NCBI GenBank assembly: GCA_964465945.1
Contig: CAYXMM010000010.1
Span: 50,689 to 114,688 of the forward strand
Direction: 5' to 3'
DNA from: JAJRPT01 sp964465945
Lineage (GTDB): Bacteria > Bacteroidota > Ignavibacteria > Kapaibacteriales > UBA2268
DNA: 64,000 bases
The translations under genes and the position numbers were made by a program. Under the pieces are notes generated by a model. That model searched no databases. It saw only the letters and a list, made by a program, of their open reading frames with translations, and was not told where the DNA came from. Of the stretch, positions 54,210-63,969 are shown in pieces. How positions within the stretch are numbered: the stretch's first letter is position 1; each line of letters starts with the position of its first letter.

Positions 54210-55404
54210 TTATTCATAATTGTATGTGANNNNNNNNNNNNNNNNNNNNNNNNNNNNNNNNNNNNNNNNNNNNNNNNNNNNNNNNNNNNNNNNNNNNNNN
54301 NNNNNNNNNNNNNNNNNNNNNNNNNNNNNAATCTAAGAGTTGCTTTAAACCCTCTGGCAAAGTAGGTAACTCTGAGCGTGGGATTAAGAGTGTTGCGATT
54401 TTTTGGAAATCTTGAAAGATGTGATGCTTATCTACTGTTTGTCGTAAATAATCAGCTCCGCTTGAGCCACCTGTTCCCATTTTATTCCCAAGCATTCTTA
54501 ATACCATTTGCATGTGTCTATATCGGTAAAGTGTAAATAGTTCATCTACTTCGGTTACTGTGTTAAGTAGTTGATATGGCATATTAAACATTGGCTCATC
54601 TCGATATAGATGAATTAATAAAGCACCTATTGTTGCTTTGTATGATAATCTGGATTTGCCTTCTGCGATTGTTTTGTTATATTCTTCTTCGTTTAATGTG
54701 TTGAAAATATACTTTTTAGTTTCTTCAAGCATATTCATTCTCATTTTTTTGTTGTCATCGCTTATATAATTACTTGCTTGAATTGCTTCTTTTTCGCGAT
54801 TAGTCATATTCTCGACAGCAATAAGGTATTCTTTGATAAAGTCAAATTCACCATATTTAAGGAATGGAGTTCTTTCTAACCATTTTTCAATTACATCGAA
54901 AAGTGAAGATTCTGATTGGTATTTACTTAGTTGAGATTGTTGTTCTTCTGTAAATACACTTGAATATACGGTTTTGTTATATGTTAATCTTTGCTCTGGT
55001 TTTAATCCCATTTTAATTTCGCACACACGGAATTGAAAGCTTTGGAAACCAGAAGCAGGAATTAAATAGTTACGATAATCAAGAAAATCAAGCGGAGTCA
55101 TTGTTTCAAGGATTTTAATTTGTTCGATAAAAATTTTCTGAATTTCTGTTACTCGCCTTAGAAGCCGAACTGCTTCACTAACTTTTTTTTCTTCAAAATG
55201 ATTGTTTTTAAATAGGTTAAGAACGCCACCTATTTCGTGAATTACTTGTTTGAACCATAATTCATAGACTTGATGAATAATGATGAAAAGAGTTTCATCA
55301 TGGGCTTCATTACCGAAATCTTTACTCCTTGGGTGTTGTGAACTTAGGATTTTATCAATTTGTAAGTAGTTATTATAATGAATGGAAGAGTATTTTCCGT
55401 CCAT
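54210..55404 (-). CDS. kynA: Tryptophan 2,3-dioxygenase, interrupted by assembly gap
   Basis: A heme enzyme that opens the indole ring of L-Trp to N-formylkynurenine. Motifs: RSKDFGNEAHDETLFIIIHQ near the N-terminus, GFQSFQFRVCEIKMG, the heme-ligand region LYRYRHMQMVLRMLGNKM and the GTGGSSGADYLRQT loop. The end FTYNYE-stop lies at 54210..54229. 100 N split one Phe codon: GA before and A after the gap. Deleting the N joins bases exactly as in the duplicate at 48970..49140 and gives 364 residues with no frame break, the usual TDO length. SD AGGAG lies 9 nt before the ATG. Other kynurenine-pathway genes are not in the window. Confidence 0.95.
54230..54329. other. Assembly gap (100 N), probably zero real length
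   Basis: Copy 1 of the repeat reads straight through this point (TGTATGTGA joined to AATCTAAGAG), and removing the N restores the kynA frame. The N are therefore a placeholder caused by the repeat. Confidence 0.9.
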
Positions 55405-55745
55405 AATTAATCTCCTTTCTTTCAGTGTGTATTGATTTTACAAAATTTTATTTTTCAAATTAAGTAAATTTCAAAAGTTAAAAAAATTCAGATTAAAAAT
55501 ATTAGTTGTATTTTGAAATTAATTATGAAAATATAAATTTAGTTATAAATTTTAGTTTTGTATGTAAGGTTTAAAAAATGAAAAGAGTTAAATATAGTTG
55601 TAAATTTTTTAAAATAATAGAAATAAAATTCGTTTATTAAAGCCAATCTTGTTAATTTTGCTTTCTATAATTTGTAATTTTCAATTTATGGAAATATAAA
55701 TTTTAATAAAAAAATGTTAAACACTTAATTTTAGGTAATTTTAAT
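55405..55745. other. Divergent intergenic region kynA/glmS
   Basis: 341 bp, very AT-rich, with the SD of kynA at its left end. No glmS ribozyme, riboswitch or small gene is recognisable. It presumably carries both promoters. Confidence 0.5.
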
Positions 55746-57578
55746 ATGTGTGGAATAGTTGGATATATAGGCGATAAAAAAGCATCTCATTTACTTATTA
55801 ATGCATTAAAAAGATTAGAATATAGAGGATATGATTCTTCTGGAATTGCCTTATACGAAAATGGGAAAATTAATGTATTGAAACAGAAAGGGAAGGTTGA
55901 GTACTTAGATAGAATGGTTCCACATAATATGATTGAGTCAAAATTGGGTATAGCTCATACAAGATGGGCAACTCACGGATTTCCAAATTATGAAAATGCT
56001 CACCCTCATACTGATAACTCAAAGGAAATTGCAATAGTTCATAATGGGATAATTGAGAATTACGTTTCTATTAAAAAGAAACTTTTAAGTGAAGGATATA
56101 CTTTTGATTCTGATACAGATACAGAAGTTTTAGCAGTTTTAATTGGTCATTTATATAAAAAGACAAAAGATTTAGAAAGTGCTGTAATGTTAGCATTACG
56201 CGAAGTTGATGGAACTTATGGTATAGCAGTTGTTTCTTCTTATGAGCCAGATAAAATTATTGGTGCAAGACTGGGTTCACCGATGATTTTAGGAATTGGT
56301 CAAGATGAGTATATTTTGGCTTCTGATGCAGCAGCAATTATTCAACATACTAAACAAGTTGTATATATTGAAGATGGCGAGATGGTGATTGTGAAGAAAG
56401 ATGGGTTTATAACTAAAACAATAGACAATGAAGAAACTGATGCTATTATAAATGAAATTGAATTTGATATTGAGCAAATTGAGAAGAGTGGTTTTGACCA
56501 TTTTATGTTAAAAGAGATTTTCGAGCAACCTGAAACGATAATGAATTCTTTTAGAGGTAGATTAATTGCTGATAAGGGGAATGTCAGATTAGGGGGATTG
56601 AACTCTGTAAAAGATAAATTATTGAATGCAAAGAGAATTATTTTAACAGCTTGTGGAACGTCATGGCATGCAGCATTGACAGCGGAATATATGATTGAAC
56701 AATTAGCTCAAATTCCAGTAGAGGTTGAGTATGCGTCTGAATTTAGATATAGAAATCCAATTATCGGACCTGGTGATATAGTTTTTGCTATTTCTCAATC
56801 AGGTGAGACGTTGGATACTATTGCGGCAATTAGAGAAGCTAAGCAAAAAGGTGCCACAACTTTGGGGATTGTGAATGTGGTTGGTTCAACTATTGCAAGA
56901 GATACAGAAGCAGGTATTTATTTACATGCAGGACCTGAAATTGGAGTTGCTTCAACAAAAGCATTTACTTCGCAATTAACTGTGCTTTCGCTGATTGCTT
57001 TATTTTTAGGCAGACAAAGACATTTATCTCAAATTGATGGAACCAGAATTGCAAATGAGCTTTTAGCATTACCGGATAAAATCAGAAAAGTATTAACTTT
57101 ACAGAAAGAAATTGAGAAGATTGCAAATGAGTATTATCAAACTCGAAATTTCTTATACTTAGGAAGAGGTTATAATTTTCCATTAGCATTAGAAGGTGCT
57201 TTGAAATTAAAAGAGATTTCATACATTCATGCTGAGGGCTATCCTGCTGCTGAGATGAAGCACGGACCAATTGCATTAATTGATGAAAATATGCCAGTTG
57301 TGTTTATTGCAACTAAAGATGAAATATATGATAAAGTTTTATCGAATATTGAAGAAGTGAAAACAAGAAAAGGCAAGGTCATCGCTATTGCTAATGAAGG
57401 CGACGAGAGAATCGCAGAAATTGCTGATAGAGTAATTTATATTCCTGATACAATTCCAATGTTAAATCCTATTTTGGCGGTTGTTCCTTTGCAGATGTTA
57501 GCTTATTATATTGCTATTAAACTTGAATGTAATGTGGATCAACCAAGAAATTTAGCAAAATCAGTTACAGTTGAATAA
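55746..57578 (+). CDS. glmS: Glutamine-fructose-6-phosphate aminotransferase (isomerising)
   Basis: 610 residues, the normal length. The N-terminal class II glutaminase starts MCGIVGYIG with the nucleophile Cys2 and has the AHTRWATHG motif. Two SIS domains follow: TACGTSWHAALTAEYMIEQ with FAISQSGETLDT, and FLYLGRGYNFPLALEGALKL. The C-terminal NQPRNLAKSVTVE appears as DQPRNLAKSVTVE. It makes glucosamine-6-phosphate from fructose-6-phosphate and glutamine, the first step to UDP-GlcNAc for peptidoglycan and LPS. proS follows 26 bp downstream, likely co-transcribed. Confidence 0.97.
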   Translation: MCGIVGYIGDKKASHLLINALKRLEYRGYDSSGIALYENGKINVLKQKGKVEYLDRMVPHNMIESKLGIAHTRWATHGFPNYENAHPHTDNSKEIAIVHNGIIENYVSIKKKLLSEGYTFDSDTDTEVLAVLIGHLYKKTKDLESAVMLALREVDGTYGIAVVSSYEPDKIIGARLGSPMILGIGQDEYILASDAAAIIQHTKQVVYIEDGEMVIVKKDGFITKTIDNEETDAIINEIEFDIEQIEKSGFDHFMLKEIFEQPETIMNSFRGRLIADKGNVRLGGLNSVKDKLLNAKRIILTACGTSWHAALTAEYMIEQLAQIPVEVEYASEFRYRNPIIGPGDIVFAISQSGETLDTIAAIREAKQKGATTLGIVNVVGSTIARDTEAGIYLHAGPEIGVASTKAFTSQLTVLSLIALFLGRQRHLSQIDGTRIANELLALPDKIRKVLTLQKEIEKIANEYYQTRNFLYLGRGYNFPLALEGALKLKEISYIHAEGYPAAEMKHGPIALIDENMPVVFIATKDEIYDKVLSNIEEVKTRKGKVIAIANEGDERIAEIADRVIYIPDTIPMLNPILAVVPLQMLAYYIAIKLECNVDQPRNLAKSVTVE

Positions 57579-57604
57579 AAATTGAGAAAAGAAAGAGAAA
57601 TTAA

Positions 57605-59296
57605 ATGAAACAAAGTCAATATTTTATACCTACTTTAAAAGATGTATCGTCAGACGTGCAAATGAAATCACACCAATTAATGCTAAGGTCTGGTATGGTC
57701 AGAGCGTTAGGTGCAGGGATTTTTTCATGGTTACCACTTGGCTGGAAAGTTATTGAAAAAGTTAAAAAAGTACTTCAAGAAGAAATGAATGCCATTGGAG
57801 GACAAGAGTTCCATTTACCAGCCCTAAATCCAATTGAAATATGGGAGCAAACTGGTAGGGTTGAGGCAATGGGCGATGTTCTATTTCATATAAAAAATAG
57901 AGATGGATTAGTTTTAGCTCCTACGCATGAAGAAATAATTGCTTATCATGCAAAACAGCATGTTAGTTCTTATCGTGATATGCCAATGATTTGGTATCAA
58001 ATTCAATCAAAGTTTAGAAATGAACCAAGACCACGTTCAGGGGTTTTACGTGGTCGTCAATTTTTTATGAAGGATGCCTATTCATTAGATACTTCTTTTG
58101 AAAATTTAGACGTTTCTTATGATAAACATTATGATGCTTATAGAAAGATATTTGATAGATGTGGGATAAAGTATTTTATTGTTGGAGCATCATCAGGAGC
58201 AATGGGTGGCTCGAAATCGCAAGAGTTTATGGTTGAAAATGAATTTGGTGAAGATATATGCGCAATTTCAGATTCAGGTTATGCTGCAAATATTGAAGTT
58301 GCTACATCTGGATTGAAGCCCTTAGAAAGAACTGATAATTCTAACGAGATAGAAAAATTTGCTACTCCAAATTCAAGAACAATTGATGAACTTGTTCGAG
58401 ATTTTAGTTTAGACGAGAAAAAATGTGCTAAAACTCTTATTTATTATGTTTCGGGTAATCCAATTATCATTTTAATGCGTGGAAACGATGAATTGAATAT
58501 TTCTAAATTAGAAGGTTATTTCGGAACGAATGATGTTCGACCAGCTCACGAGGAAGAAATCGAAAGTTTAATGGGTGCAAAAGCAGGATCTCTTGGTCCA
58601 GTTAATTTAAAAAGTAAAGTTGATATATATTGTGATGACTTATTAAAAAATTGCGATGATTTGATTACTGGTGCAAATGAAACTGGTTATCATTTCAAGA
58701 ATTTAGACATAAGTCGTGATGTGAATGTAAAAGAGTTTGGAGATTTCAGAACAGTTCAAAGTGGTGAGCCAGACGTGAATGACGGGTCAATTATTAAAGT
58801 AGTAAAAGCTATAGAGTTAGGGCATATTTTTAAATTAGGGACTAAGTACTCTGATGCATTAGGAGCTAAATTTTTAGATAGTGATGGAAAAGAGAAATCT
58901 ATAGTTATGGGAAGCTACGGAATTGGAGTAGAGAGAATTGCAGCTTGCTACATTGAGCAGAATTGTGATGATAATGGAATTAAATGGAATAAAGAATTAT
59001 GTCCGTTTGATTTTCATATCATTGGTATAAATACACATAAAGATAAAGAAGTAGTTGAGTATTGTAATAATTTATATCAAGAACTTTCAGAAAAATATGA
59101 TGTATTGTTTGACGACAGAGATGTAAGCCCTGGCTTTAAATTCAAGGATGCCGATTTAATAGGTATTCCAGTTCAAATTATAGTTGGAAGTCGAGGACTT
59201 GCAGAAAACAAAGTCGAAGTTAAATTTAGGGCTGATGGACGTAAAGAACTTATCGAAGTTAATAATTTAAAAGAATTTATCATAAAAAATTATTAA
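57605..59296 (+). CDS. proS: Prolyl-tRNA synthetase (bacterial type)
   Basis: 563 residues. Class II aaRS with motif 1 around MVRALGAGIFSWLPLG, motif 2 FRNEPRPRSGVLRGRQFFMKDAYS and motif 3 GSYGIGVERIAACYIEQ. An inserted YbaK-type editing domain lies between motifs 2 and 3 (about 220-400, with ...MRGNDELNISKLEGYFG, LGPVNLKSKVDIYCDD), as in the long bacterial form. The C-terminal anticodon-binding domain is about 470-560. It charges tRNA-Pro and hydrolyses Ala-tRNA-Pro. Follows glmS by 26 bp. Confidence 0.97.
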   Translation: MKQSQYFIPTLKDVSSDVQMKSHQLMLRSGMVRALGAGIFSWLPLGWKVIEKVKKVLQEEMNAIGGQEFHLPALNPIEIWEQTGRVEAMGDVLFHIKNRDGLVLAPTHEEIIAYHAKQHVSSYRDMPMIWYQIQSKFRNEPRPRSGVLRGRQFFMKDAYSLDTSFENLDVSYDKHYDAYRKIFDRCGIKYFIVGASSGAMGGSKSQEFMVENEFGEDICAISDSGYAANIEVATSGLKPLERTDNSNEIEKFATPNSRTIDELVRDFSLDEKKCAKTLIYYVSGNPIIILMRGNDELNISKLEGYFGTNDVRPAHEEEIESLMGAKAGSLGPVNLKSKVDIYCDDLLKNCDDLITGANETGYHFKNLDISRDVNVKEFGDFRTVQSGEPDVNDGSIIKVVKAIELGHIFKLGTKYSDALGAKFLDSDGKEKSIVMGSYGIGVERIAACYIEQNCDDNGIKWNKELCPFDFHIIGINTHKDKEVVEYCNNLYQELSEKYDVLFDDRDVSPGFKFKDADLIGIPVQIIVGSRGLAENKVEVKFRADGRKELIEVNNLKEFIIKNY

Positions 59297-59370
59297 TAAT
59301 TGGAAAATAAAAATAAGTTATATAAATTAGAATTATCGAAATTACAATAAAAAAAATTTTGGAATAAAAT

Positions 59371-59760
59371 ATGGCAAATCAAGAAGCTCCGATAGCTGTT
59401 GTGGAAGATAATACACCAATAAGAAAGCTGTTTTGTACTATCTTAAATAAAGCAGGGTTCAAGACTATTGAATATTCTGATGCAAAAAGTGCAATAGAAG
59501 GTTTAAAAAGCAAAGAAGTATCTACGATATTATTAGATATTTTATTACCAGATAAAAATGGAACAGATTTAATTGAGGATTTGCGTAGTAATAGTAACTT
59601 AAAAGACATTCCTATCATTGCAGTTACAGGATTCGCACAATCAAGCGACCAACACAAATTTATGAAGTTAGGTTTTGATGGATTTATCCCAAAACCAGTG
59701 AATACTTCGTCATTTGTGCAAGAAATACAAGATATTCGTTCAAATAAGTTTGATAATTAG
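59371..59760 (+). CDS. Stand-alone CheY-like receiver protein
   Basis: 129 residues, a receiver domain only. Acidic Glu12-Asp13, phospho-acceptor Asp56 in ILLDILLPDKNG, Thr in AVTGFA and Lys in GFIPKPV. No output domain. It ends 14 bp before the CHASE-PAS kinase gene (59775), so the two are almost surely co-transcribed and act together. Confidence 0.92.
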   Translation: MANQEAPIAVVEDNTPIRKLFCTILNKAGFKTIEYSDAKSAIEGLKSKEVSTILLDILLPDKNGTDLIEDLRSNSNLKDIPIIAVTGFAQSSDQHKFMKLGFDGFIPKPVNTSSFVQEIQDIRSNKFDN

Positions 59761-59774
59761 AAATAAGGAAAAAA

Positions 59775-61961
59775 ATGGCAAAATCTTATGAAGATGTACT
59801 AAAAGGGTCTGCTTCCAGCTCAAATAAAAATGTGATATTTCAATTTTCAAAAACATATCCTGCATGGATTATTCTAATTGTTGCTATAGGGATAAGTATT
59901 GGACTAATGTTTTTAGTGGAAGACAATATAAAAACTGAAAATCAAACAAGATTTGATAAGGCAACGAATTCAGTATTAACGAGAATACAAGATAAATATG
60001 ATTTAGATGACCAAATTTTAACTTCAATAAATGCAATTTTTGCTAATTATGTTGTAAGAGATGTATTTGAATTGAATGCTTCAACGCCTATTAAAACATA
60101 TCCTTCAATCAGAAGCATTTTAAAAGTTCAAAAAGTTTCAAAAGCAGGGTTTGAGGATTTTGTCTATAATACTCGCTCACAAGGTTACTATGATATGGTT
60201 GTAAGACCGGAAGCAGATAGAGAAGTGTATTATTTGACGGAATATGTAGTGCCTTTTGAGGGTAATGGACATATTTCAGGGTATGATTTTGCTTCAGACG
60301 ATATTGCAGTTGGCTTTTTTAAAGAAGCAGGCAAAGACAATAAAAAGAAAGTTACTTCTGTATATAATGTAAGACCAGACACACTAGGTTTTTTCTTTGT
60401 TTCTCCTTTATATCAACCATTTATGCCAATCGAAACTGAAGCTCAAAGAGATTCGAGTTTTGCTGGCGTACTTTTAATAGAAATTGCTCCAAATATATTC
60501 TTTGAAGAAGCATTAGGCGATGGTATATCATCAGATTCTACAATAGTTTTTGATGTGTTTGAAGATAAAGGAAATGGAAAAAATGTAATTTACAGTTCAT
60601 TTAATCAAAAAGATTTTAAAACGGACTATACACCAGATTTCAAAAATGTAATGGAAGTTAATATTTATGGTCATAAAATAAAATTAGACTTCCAAACAAT
60701 TCCAAATTTTGGAGGAGAGTTCCAAGAATATCTGCCTTTGATTTCTCTTGGTGTTGGTATTATAGTTTCTTTGATATTATTCGCATTCATCATTTCAGTT
60801 ATAACAAGTAGACAACGTGCGTTAGACTTAGCAGAACAAATGACCAGAAGCCAAAGACGTATCGTTGATACTTCACAAGATATTATTGCCGTTTTAGACT
60901 TTAATGGATTTTGGAAGTCGATGAATAGAGCGTCTGAGACAGTATTTAATGCTGGGGCTGACGAGCTTGTAGAAACAAGTATCAACGACTTATTCTTTGA
61001 CGATGAGGAAGAAAAGAAATTTTATGGACTAATCGGTAGTGCAACAGATGATTACACTGAAAGAATTGACCTTAAAATGAAAATGAAAGGGTTTAGCAAA
61101 ATCTATAAGTTTATTAATTGGTCTTTTACTGTGTCAATTAAAGAGAATATGATTTATGCTATTGGTAGAGATATTACATTAGAGAAAGAAGCTGAGAAAC
61201 AACAAGCAATTAGAAATAAACAAGTTCAACTTGCAGAGCAATTTTCTAGAGAGACAAGTGAATCAAAATCTTTCTTTATGACTCAATTATCCCACCAATT
61301 AAGAAACTCTCTAACAGGTATTTTAGGCTATTTACAATTAGTAGATAACAAAATGTATGATAATGAGGAAGAGTTATTAAACTATGTGAAAATGGCTGAA
61401 TTATCCTCAGAAGAAATTTTCCAATTTGTGTCTGATATTGTAGATATTACTATTGCAACTGATGCAAATTCTAAATTAGATTTATCAACTGTTTACTTTA
61501 AAGATGTGTTCGATAATGTTAATTATCGTGGAGCAGCAACGGGCGACATAAGAAACATTAAATTAGAGTTAAGCGAAGAAAGTTCCGATGCGAAGTTCGT
61601 TGGAGATAAAGAGTTAATATCTGAAACATTGATGATGATGTATAAATTACTAGCTATAGAAACTGAAGAAACCACAATTCAAGTTAATGCAAACGATAAT
61701 CCTTACGAAGGAGCTATGGAAGTTCAGTTATTAGGTTCAGAAAATGCTTTATTAGAAAGAATGATTGGAAATTATAAAGAGTATAAAGAATCAATTATTG
61801 AAGCACTTGAAGAAGATGAACATGATATATTATTGAATTTGTCTATTGTTGAATCAAATATTAGAAGATTAAACGGCTCTTTTGCTATTGAAACTTTTGG
61901 CGGGAGTGAAGGAAACGTCTTTATGGTAACTCTTCCAATGAACCAATCACTTAAAAAATAA
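59775..61961 (+). CDS. CHASE-PAS hybrid sensor kinase with degenerate ATP-binding domain
   Basis: 728 residues. TM1 (about 29-48), then an extracytoplasmic CHASE domain (about 55-300: SIRSILKVQKVSKAGFEDF, YVVPFEGNGHISGYDFASDD), TM2 (about 322-344), PAS (about 358-475, TSQDIIAVLDFNGFWKSMNR), and a HisKA domain with H-box His507 in LSHQLRNSLTGILGY. The expected C-terminal HATPase lacks readable N-, G1 and G2 boxes (ETLMMMYKLLAIETEETT where N..N is expected; no D-x-G-x-G), although the final segment FAIETFGGSEGNVFMVTLPM keeps the last strands. It may therefore act as a phosphatase or signal scaffold (inference). A terminator follows. Confidence 0.88.
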   Translation: MAKSYEDVLKGSASSSNKNVIFQFSKTYPAWIILIVAIGISIGLMFLVEDNIKTENQTRFDKATNSVLTRIQDKYDLDDQILTSINAIFANYVVRDVFELNASTPIKTYPSIRSILKVQKVSKAGFEDFVYNTRSQGYYDMVVRPEADREVYYLTEYVVPFEGNGHISGYDFASDDIAVGFFKEAGKDNKKKVTSVYNVRPDTLGFFFVSPLYQPFMPIETEAQRDSSFAGVLLIEIAPNIFFEEALGDGISSDSTIVFDVFEDKGNGKNVIYSSFNQKDFKTDYTPDFKNVMEVNIYGHKIKLDFQTIPNFGGEFQEYLPLISLGVGIIVSLILFAFIISVITSRQRALDLAEQMTRSQRRIVDTSQDIIAVLDFNGFWKSMNRASETVFNAGADELVETSINDLFFDDEEEKKFYGLIGSATDDYTERIDLKMKMKGFSKIYKFINWSFTVSIKENMIYAIGRDITLEKEAEKQQAIRNKQVQLAEQFSRETSESKSFFMTQLSHQLRNSLTGILGYLQLVDNKMYDNEEELLNYVKMAELSSEEIFQFVSDIVDITIATDANSKLDLSTVYFKDVFDNVNYRGAATGDIRNIKLELSEESSDAKFVGDKELISETLMMMYKLLAIETEETTIQVNANDNPYEGAMEVQLLGSENALLERMIGNYKEYKESIIEALEEDEHDILLNLSIVESNIRRLNGSFAIETFGGSEGNVFMVTLPMNQSLKK

Positions 61962-61991
61962 TTTTTTCATTTTTTCCTTTTTGATCTTTTG

Positions 61992-62014
61992 AAGCCCCAG
62001 TTTGGGGCTTTTTT
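61992..62014 (+). terminator. Intrinsic terminator of receiver/kinase operon
   Basis: AAGCCCCA (61992..61999), 3-nt loop, TGGGGCTT (62003..62010), T tract to 62014. Confidence 0.92.
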
Positions 62015-62091
62015 GTTATTCAGTAAAACGAAACATACAAAAATTGAAATTCGTATATATATTGAAAATAATAATTATATAGGGTTGAATT

Positions 62092-63612
62092 ATGAAAAAA
62101 GGTATTTTAACATCAAGTTTGGCGCTTACTTTGGGGTTGTCATTGACTATTATAGTAGCTTCAAACTATAAATCAAATCAATTTAATTCACTTTTTGCGA
62201 AAGAAATTGAGTTAGGAGCAAAATCAAGTCCGATAGTTGCGGATGATTTTTTGAAGAAATTAGACGAATCTTATAGCAAAGTTGCAGAATCTGTACTACA
62301 ATCTGTTGTAAGTATTGATGTGGAAGTGAAGTATGAAACAGAAATCCCTAAGGGAATGGAAGAATTCTTTAAGTTTTTTGGCGAACCAAACCAAAAAGGT
62401 GAAGAAAGACATGGAATGGGAAGTGGTTCAGGAGTTATTTTAACAGAAGATGGTTATATTGTAACAAATAATCACGTAATTAAAGATGCAGTAGAAAATG
62501 GAATTTCTGTTACAATTAATGACAAAAAAAAATTTAATGCTAAGCTAATTGGCGCTGACCCTTTGACTGATATTGCACTTTTAAAAATTGATGCAAGTGG
62601 GTTAAAACCAGCACATATTGCCAAAATGGAAAATGTGAAAGTTGGTAATATTGTTTTGGCAGTCGGTTCGCCTCTTGGCTTAAATGCAACAGTTACAAAT
62701 GGGATTGTAAGTGCTTTGGCAAGAGGTAGTCTTGGGTTACTCAATAGAGGTGCTGAGGGTGGTAATTATGCAATAGAAAACTTCATTCAAACAGATGCAC
62801 CAATTAACCCAGGTAATAGTGGAGGTGGGTTATTTAATATTGAAGGTTCCTTAGTCGGAATTAACACCGCAATCGCATCACAGACGGGTTCTTATATTGG
62901 ATATGGCTTTGCTATTCCTATTGATTTAGTTAAATCTGTGGTCAGCGATTTAATAGAAGATGGTGTTGTTGATAGAGGATATATTGGAGTGCAAATATCT
63001 GCTATTGACCAAAAGTATGCTAAAGCATTGGGTCTTAAAGATGTAAAAGGTGTTTTAGTAAATAAAGTTATGCCAAATAGTGCGGCAGAAAAAGCTGATT
63101 TGAAAGAATCAGATGTAATATTAAGTGTTGATGGAACAGAAGTTAATACACCTGGTGAATTGCAAAATCAGATTGGGCTACGTAGAGCAGGAGACAAGAT
63201 TAGATTAGGAATTTGGCGAGATGAAAAATTAATATTTAAAGATTTAACTCTAAAAGGTAAAGATGGAGAGGATATTTCATCAAATGAGACTGGAAAGTTC
63301 CACGAAGATAATAATTTAACATTTGAGAAATTAGGTTTCAAAGTTGAAAAATTATCAAAAGAAATGAAAGATAAACAAGAACTTGATGGAGGAGTGTTAG
63401 TAACTAATGTTGATGATTATAGCGAAGCACAAAAAAGTGGATTAATTAAAGGAACAATAATCTACAAAGCAAACAAACAAACAATTAATTCACCTGATGA
63501 TTTGAAAAATGTAATTAAATCAATGAAAGAAGGAGACGCTTTTTTACTTCAAGTTTATTATAAAGACAGAAGTAGACTAATTGCGTTAGAGATTCCAAAA
63601 ACTGAAAATTAA
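62092..63612 (+). CDS. degP: Periplasmic serine protease of the DegP/HtrA (Do) family
   Basis: 506 residues. An N-terminal signal/anchor (about 5-25) is followed by a trypsin-like domain with triad His128 (VTNNHVI), Asp160 (DPLTDIALL) and Ser243 (NPGNSGGGL), then two PDZ domains (about 290-385, GYIGVQISAIDQKYAKALGL, and about 405-500, LGFKVEKLSKEMKDKQ). It degrades or refolds misfolded envelope proteins. Monocistronic, with a terminator on each side. Confidence 0.95.
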   Translation: MKKGILTSSLALTLGLSLTIIVASNYKSNQFNSLFAKEIELGAKSSPIVADDFLKKLDESYSKVAESVLQSVVSIDVEVKYETEIPKGMEEFFKFFGEPNQKGEERHGMGSGSGVILTEDGYIVTNNHVIKDAVENGISVTINDKKKFNAKLIGADPLTDIALLKIDASGLKPAHIAKMENVKVGNIVLAVGSPLGLNATVTNGIVSALARGSLGLLNRGAEGGNYAIENFIQTDAPINPGNSGGGLFNIEGSLVGINTAIASQTGSYIGYGFAIPIDLVKSVVSDLIEDGVVDRGYIGVQISAIDQKYAKALGLKDVKGVLVNKVMPNSAAEKADLKESDVILSVDGTEVNTPGELQNQIGLRRAGDKIRLGIWRDEKLIFKDLTLKGKDGEDISSNETGKFHEDNNLTFEKLGFKVEKLSKEMKDKQELDGGVLVTNVDDYSEAQKSGLIKGTIIYKANKQTINSPDDLKNVIKSMKEGDAFLLQVYYKDRSRLIALEIPKTEN

Positions 63613-63634
63613 TTATTAAAGCAAATATTTCAAA

Positions 63635-63662
63635 AAATGGTCGCTATTTAGCGACCATTTTT
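63635..63662 (+). terminator. Intrinsic terminator of degP
   Basis: AAATGGTCGCT (63635..63645) pairs with AGCGACCATTT (63650..63660), 4-nt loop, followed by T residues. Confidence 0.9.
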
Positions 63663-63775
63663 ATGTTTTATCATTTATTCATTTTGGCTCTACTCAATGT
63701 ACTAGTTTATTTTATAATACTCATACAAACACACTAATTTGAGAGAAATTTATTCATCTATTAACATTGAGTTTC

Positions 63776-63890
63776 TCCGAAGTATTTAATACAAACCCCA
63801 CCCTGACCCTCCCCGTAGGGGAGGGAGTATCTGAATTTGGGTCATTTTTGCTGTTGATGTTGTGCTTTTCCGAAGTATTTAATACAAACC
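63776..63890. repeat. Twin 22-bp direct repeat with REP-like palindrome
   Basis: TCCGAAGTATTTAATACAAA followed by CC occurs at 63776..63797 and 63869..63890, a 93-bp period. Between them lies the palindrome CCCTCCCC-GTA-GGGGAGGG (63807..63825). Typical of dispersed intergenic GC-rich repeats. Confidence 0.85.
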
Positions 63891-63895
63891 ACCCC

Positions 63896-63927
63896 GTCGG
63901 CAAGCCGACACCCCTCTATTAGAGGGG
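63896..63927. repeat. Paired GC-rich palindromes
   Basis: GTCGGC-AA-GCCGAC (63896..63909) followed by CCCCTCT-ATT-AGAGGGG (63911..63927), directly after the second 22-bp repeat. Same general type as the palindrome at 63807..63825. Confidence 0.8.
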
Positions 63928-63969
63928 AATTTTGGACTTTTTGCTGGTTTAGCTCAGAATGATGAGCAG

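Larger units (their letters stand above)
54174..54484. repeat. Direct repeat copy 2: intact kynA 3' end with terminator
   Basis: Matches 48933..49144 over about 210 real bases, interrupted by 100 N at 54230..54329. It forms the true end of kynA. The distance between equivalent points of the two copies is 5240 bp on the scaffold. Confidence 0.9.

Noticed and set aside
55405..55745. glmS ribozyme
   Set aside because: No recognisable core; the ribozyme is essentially a Bacillota feature.
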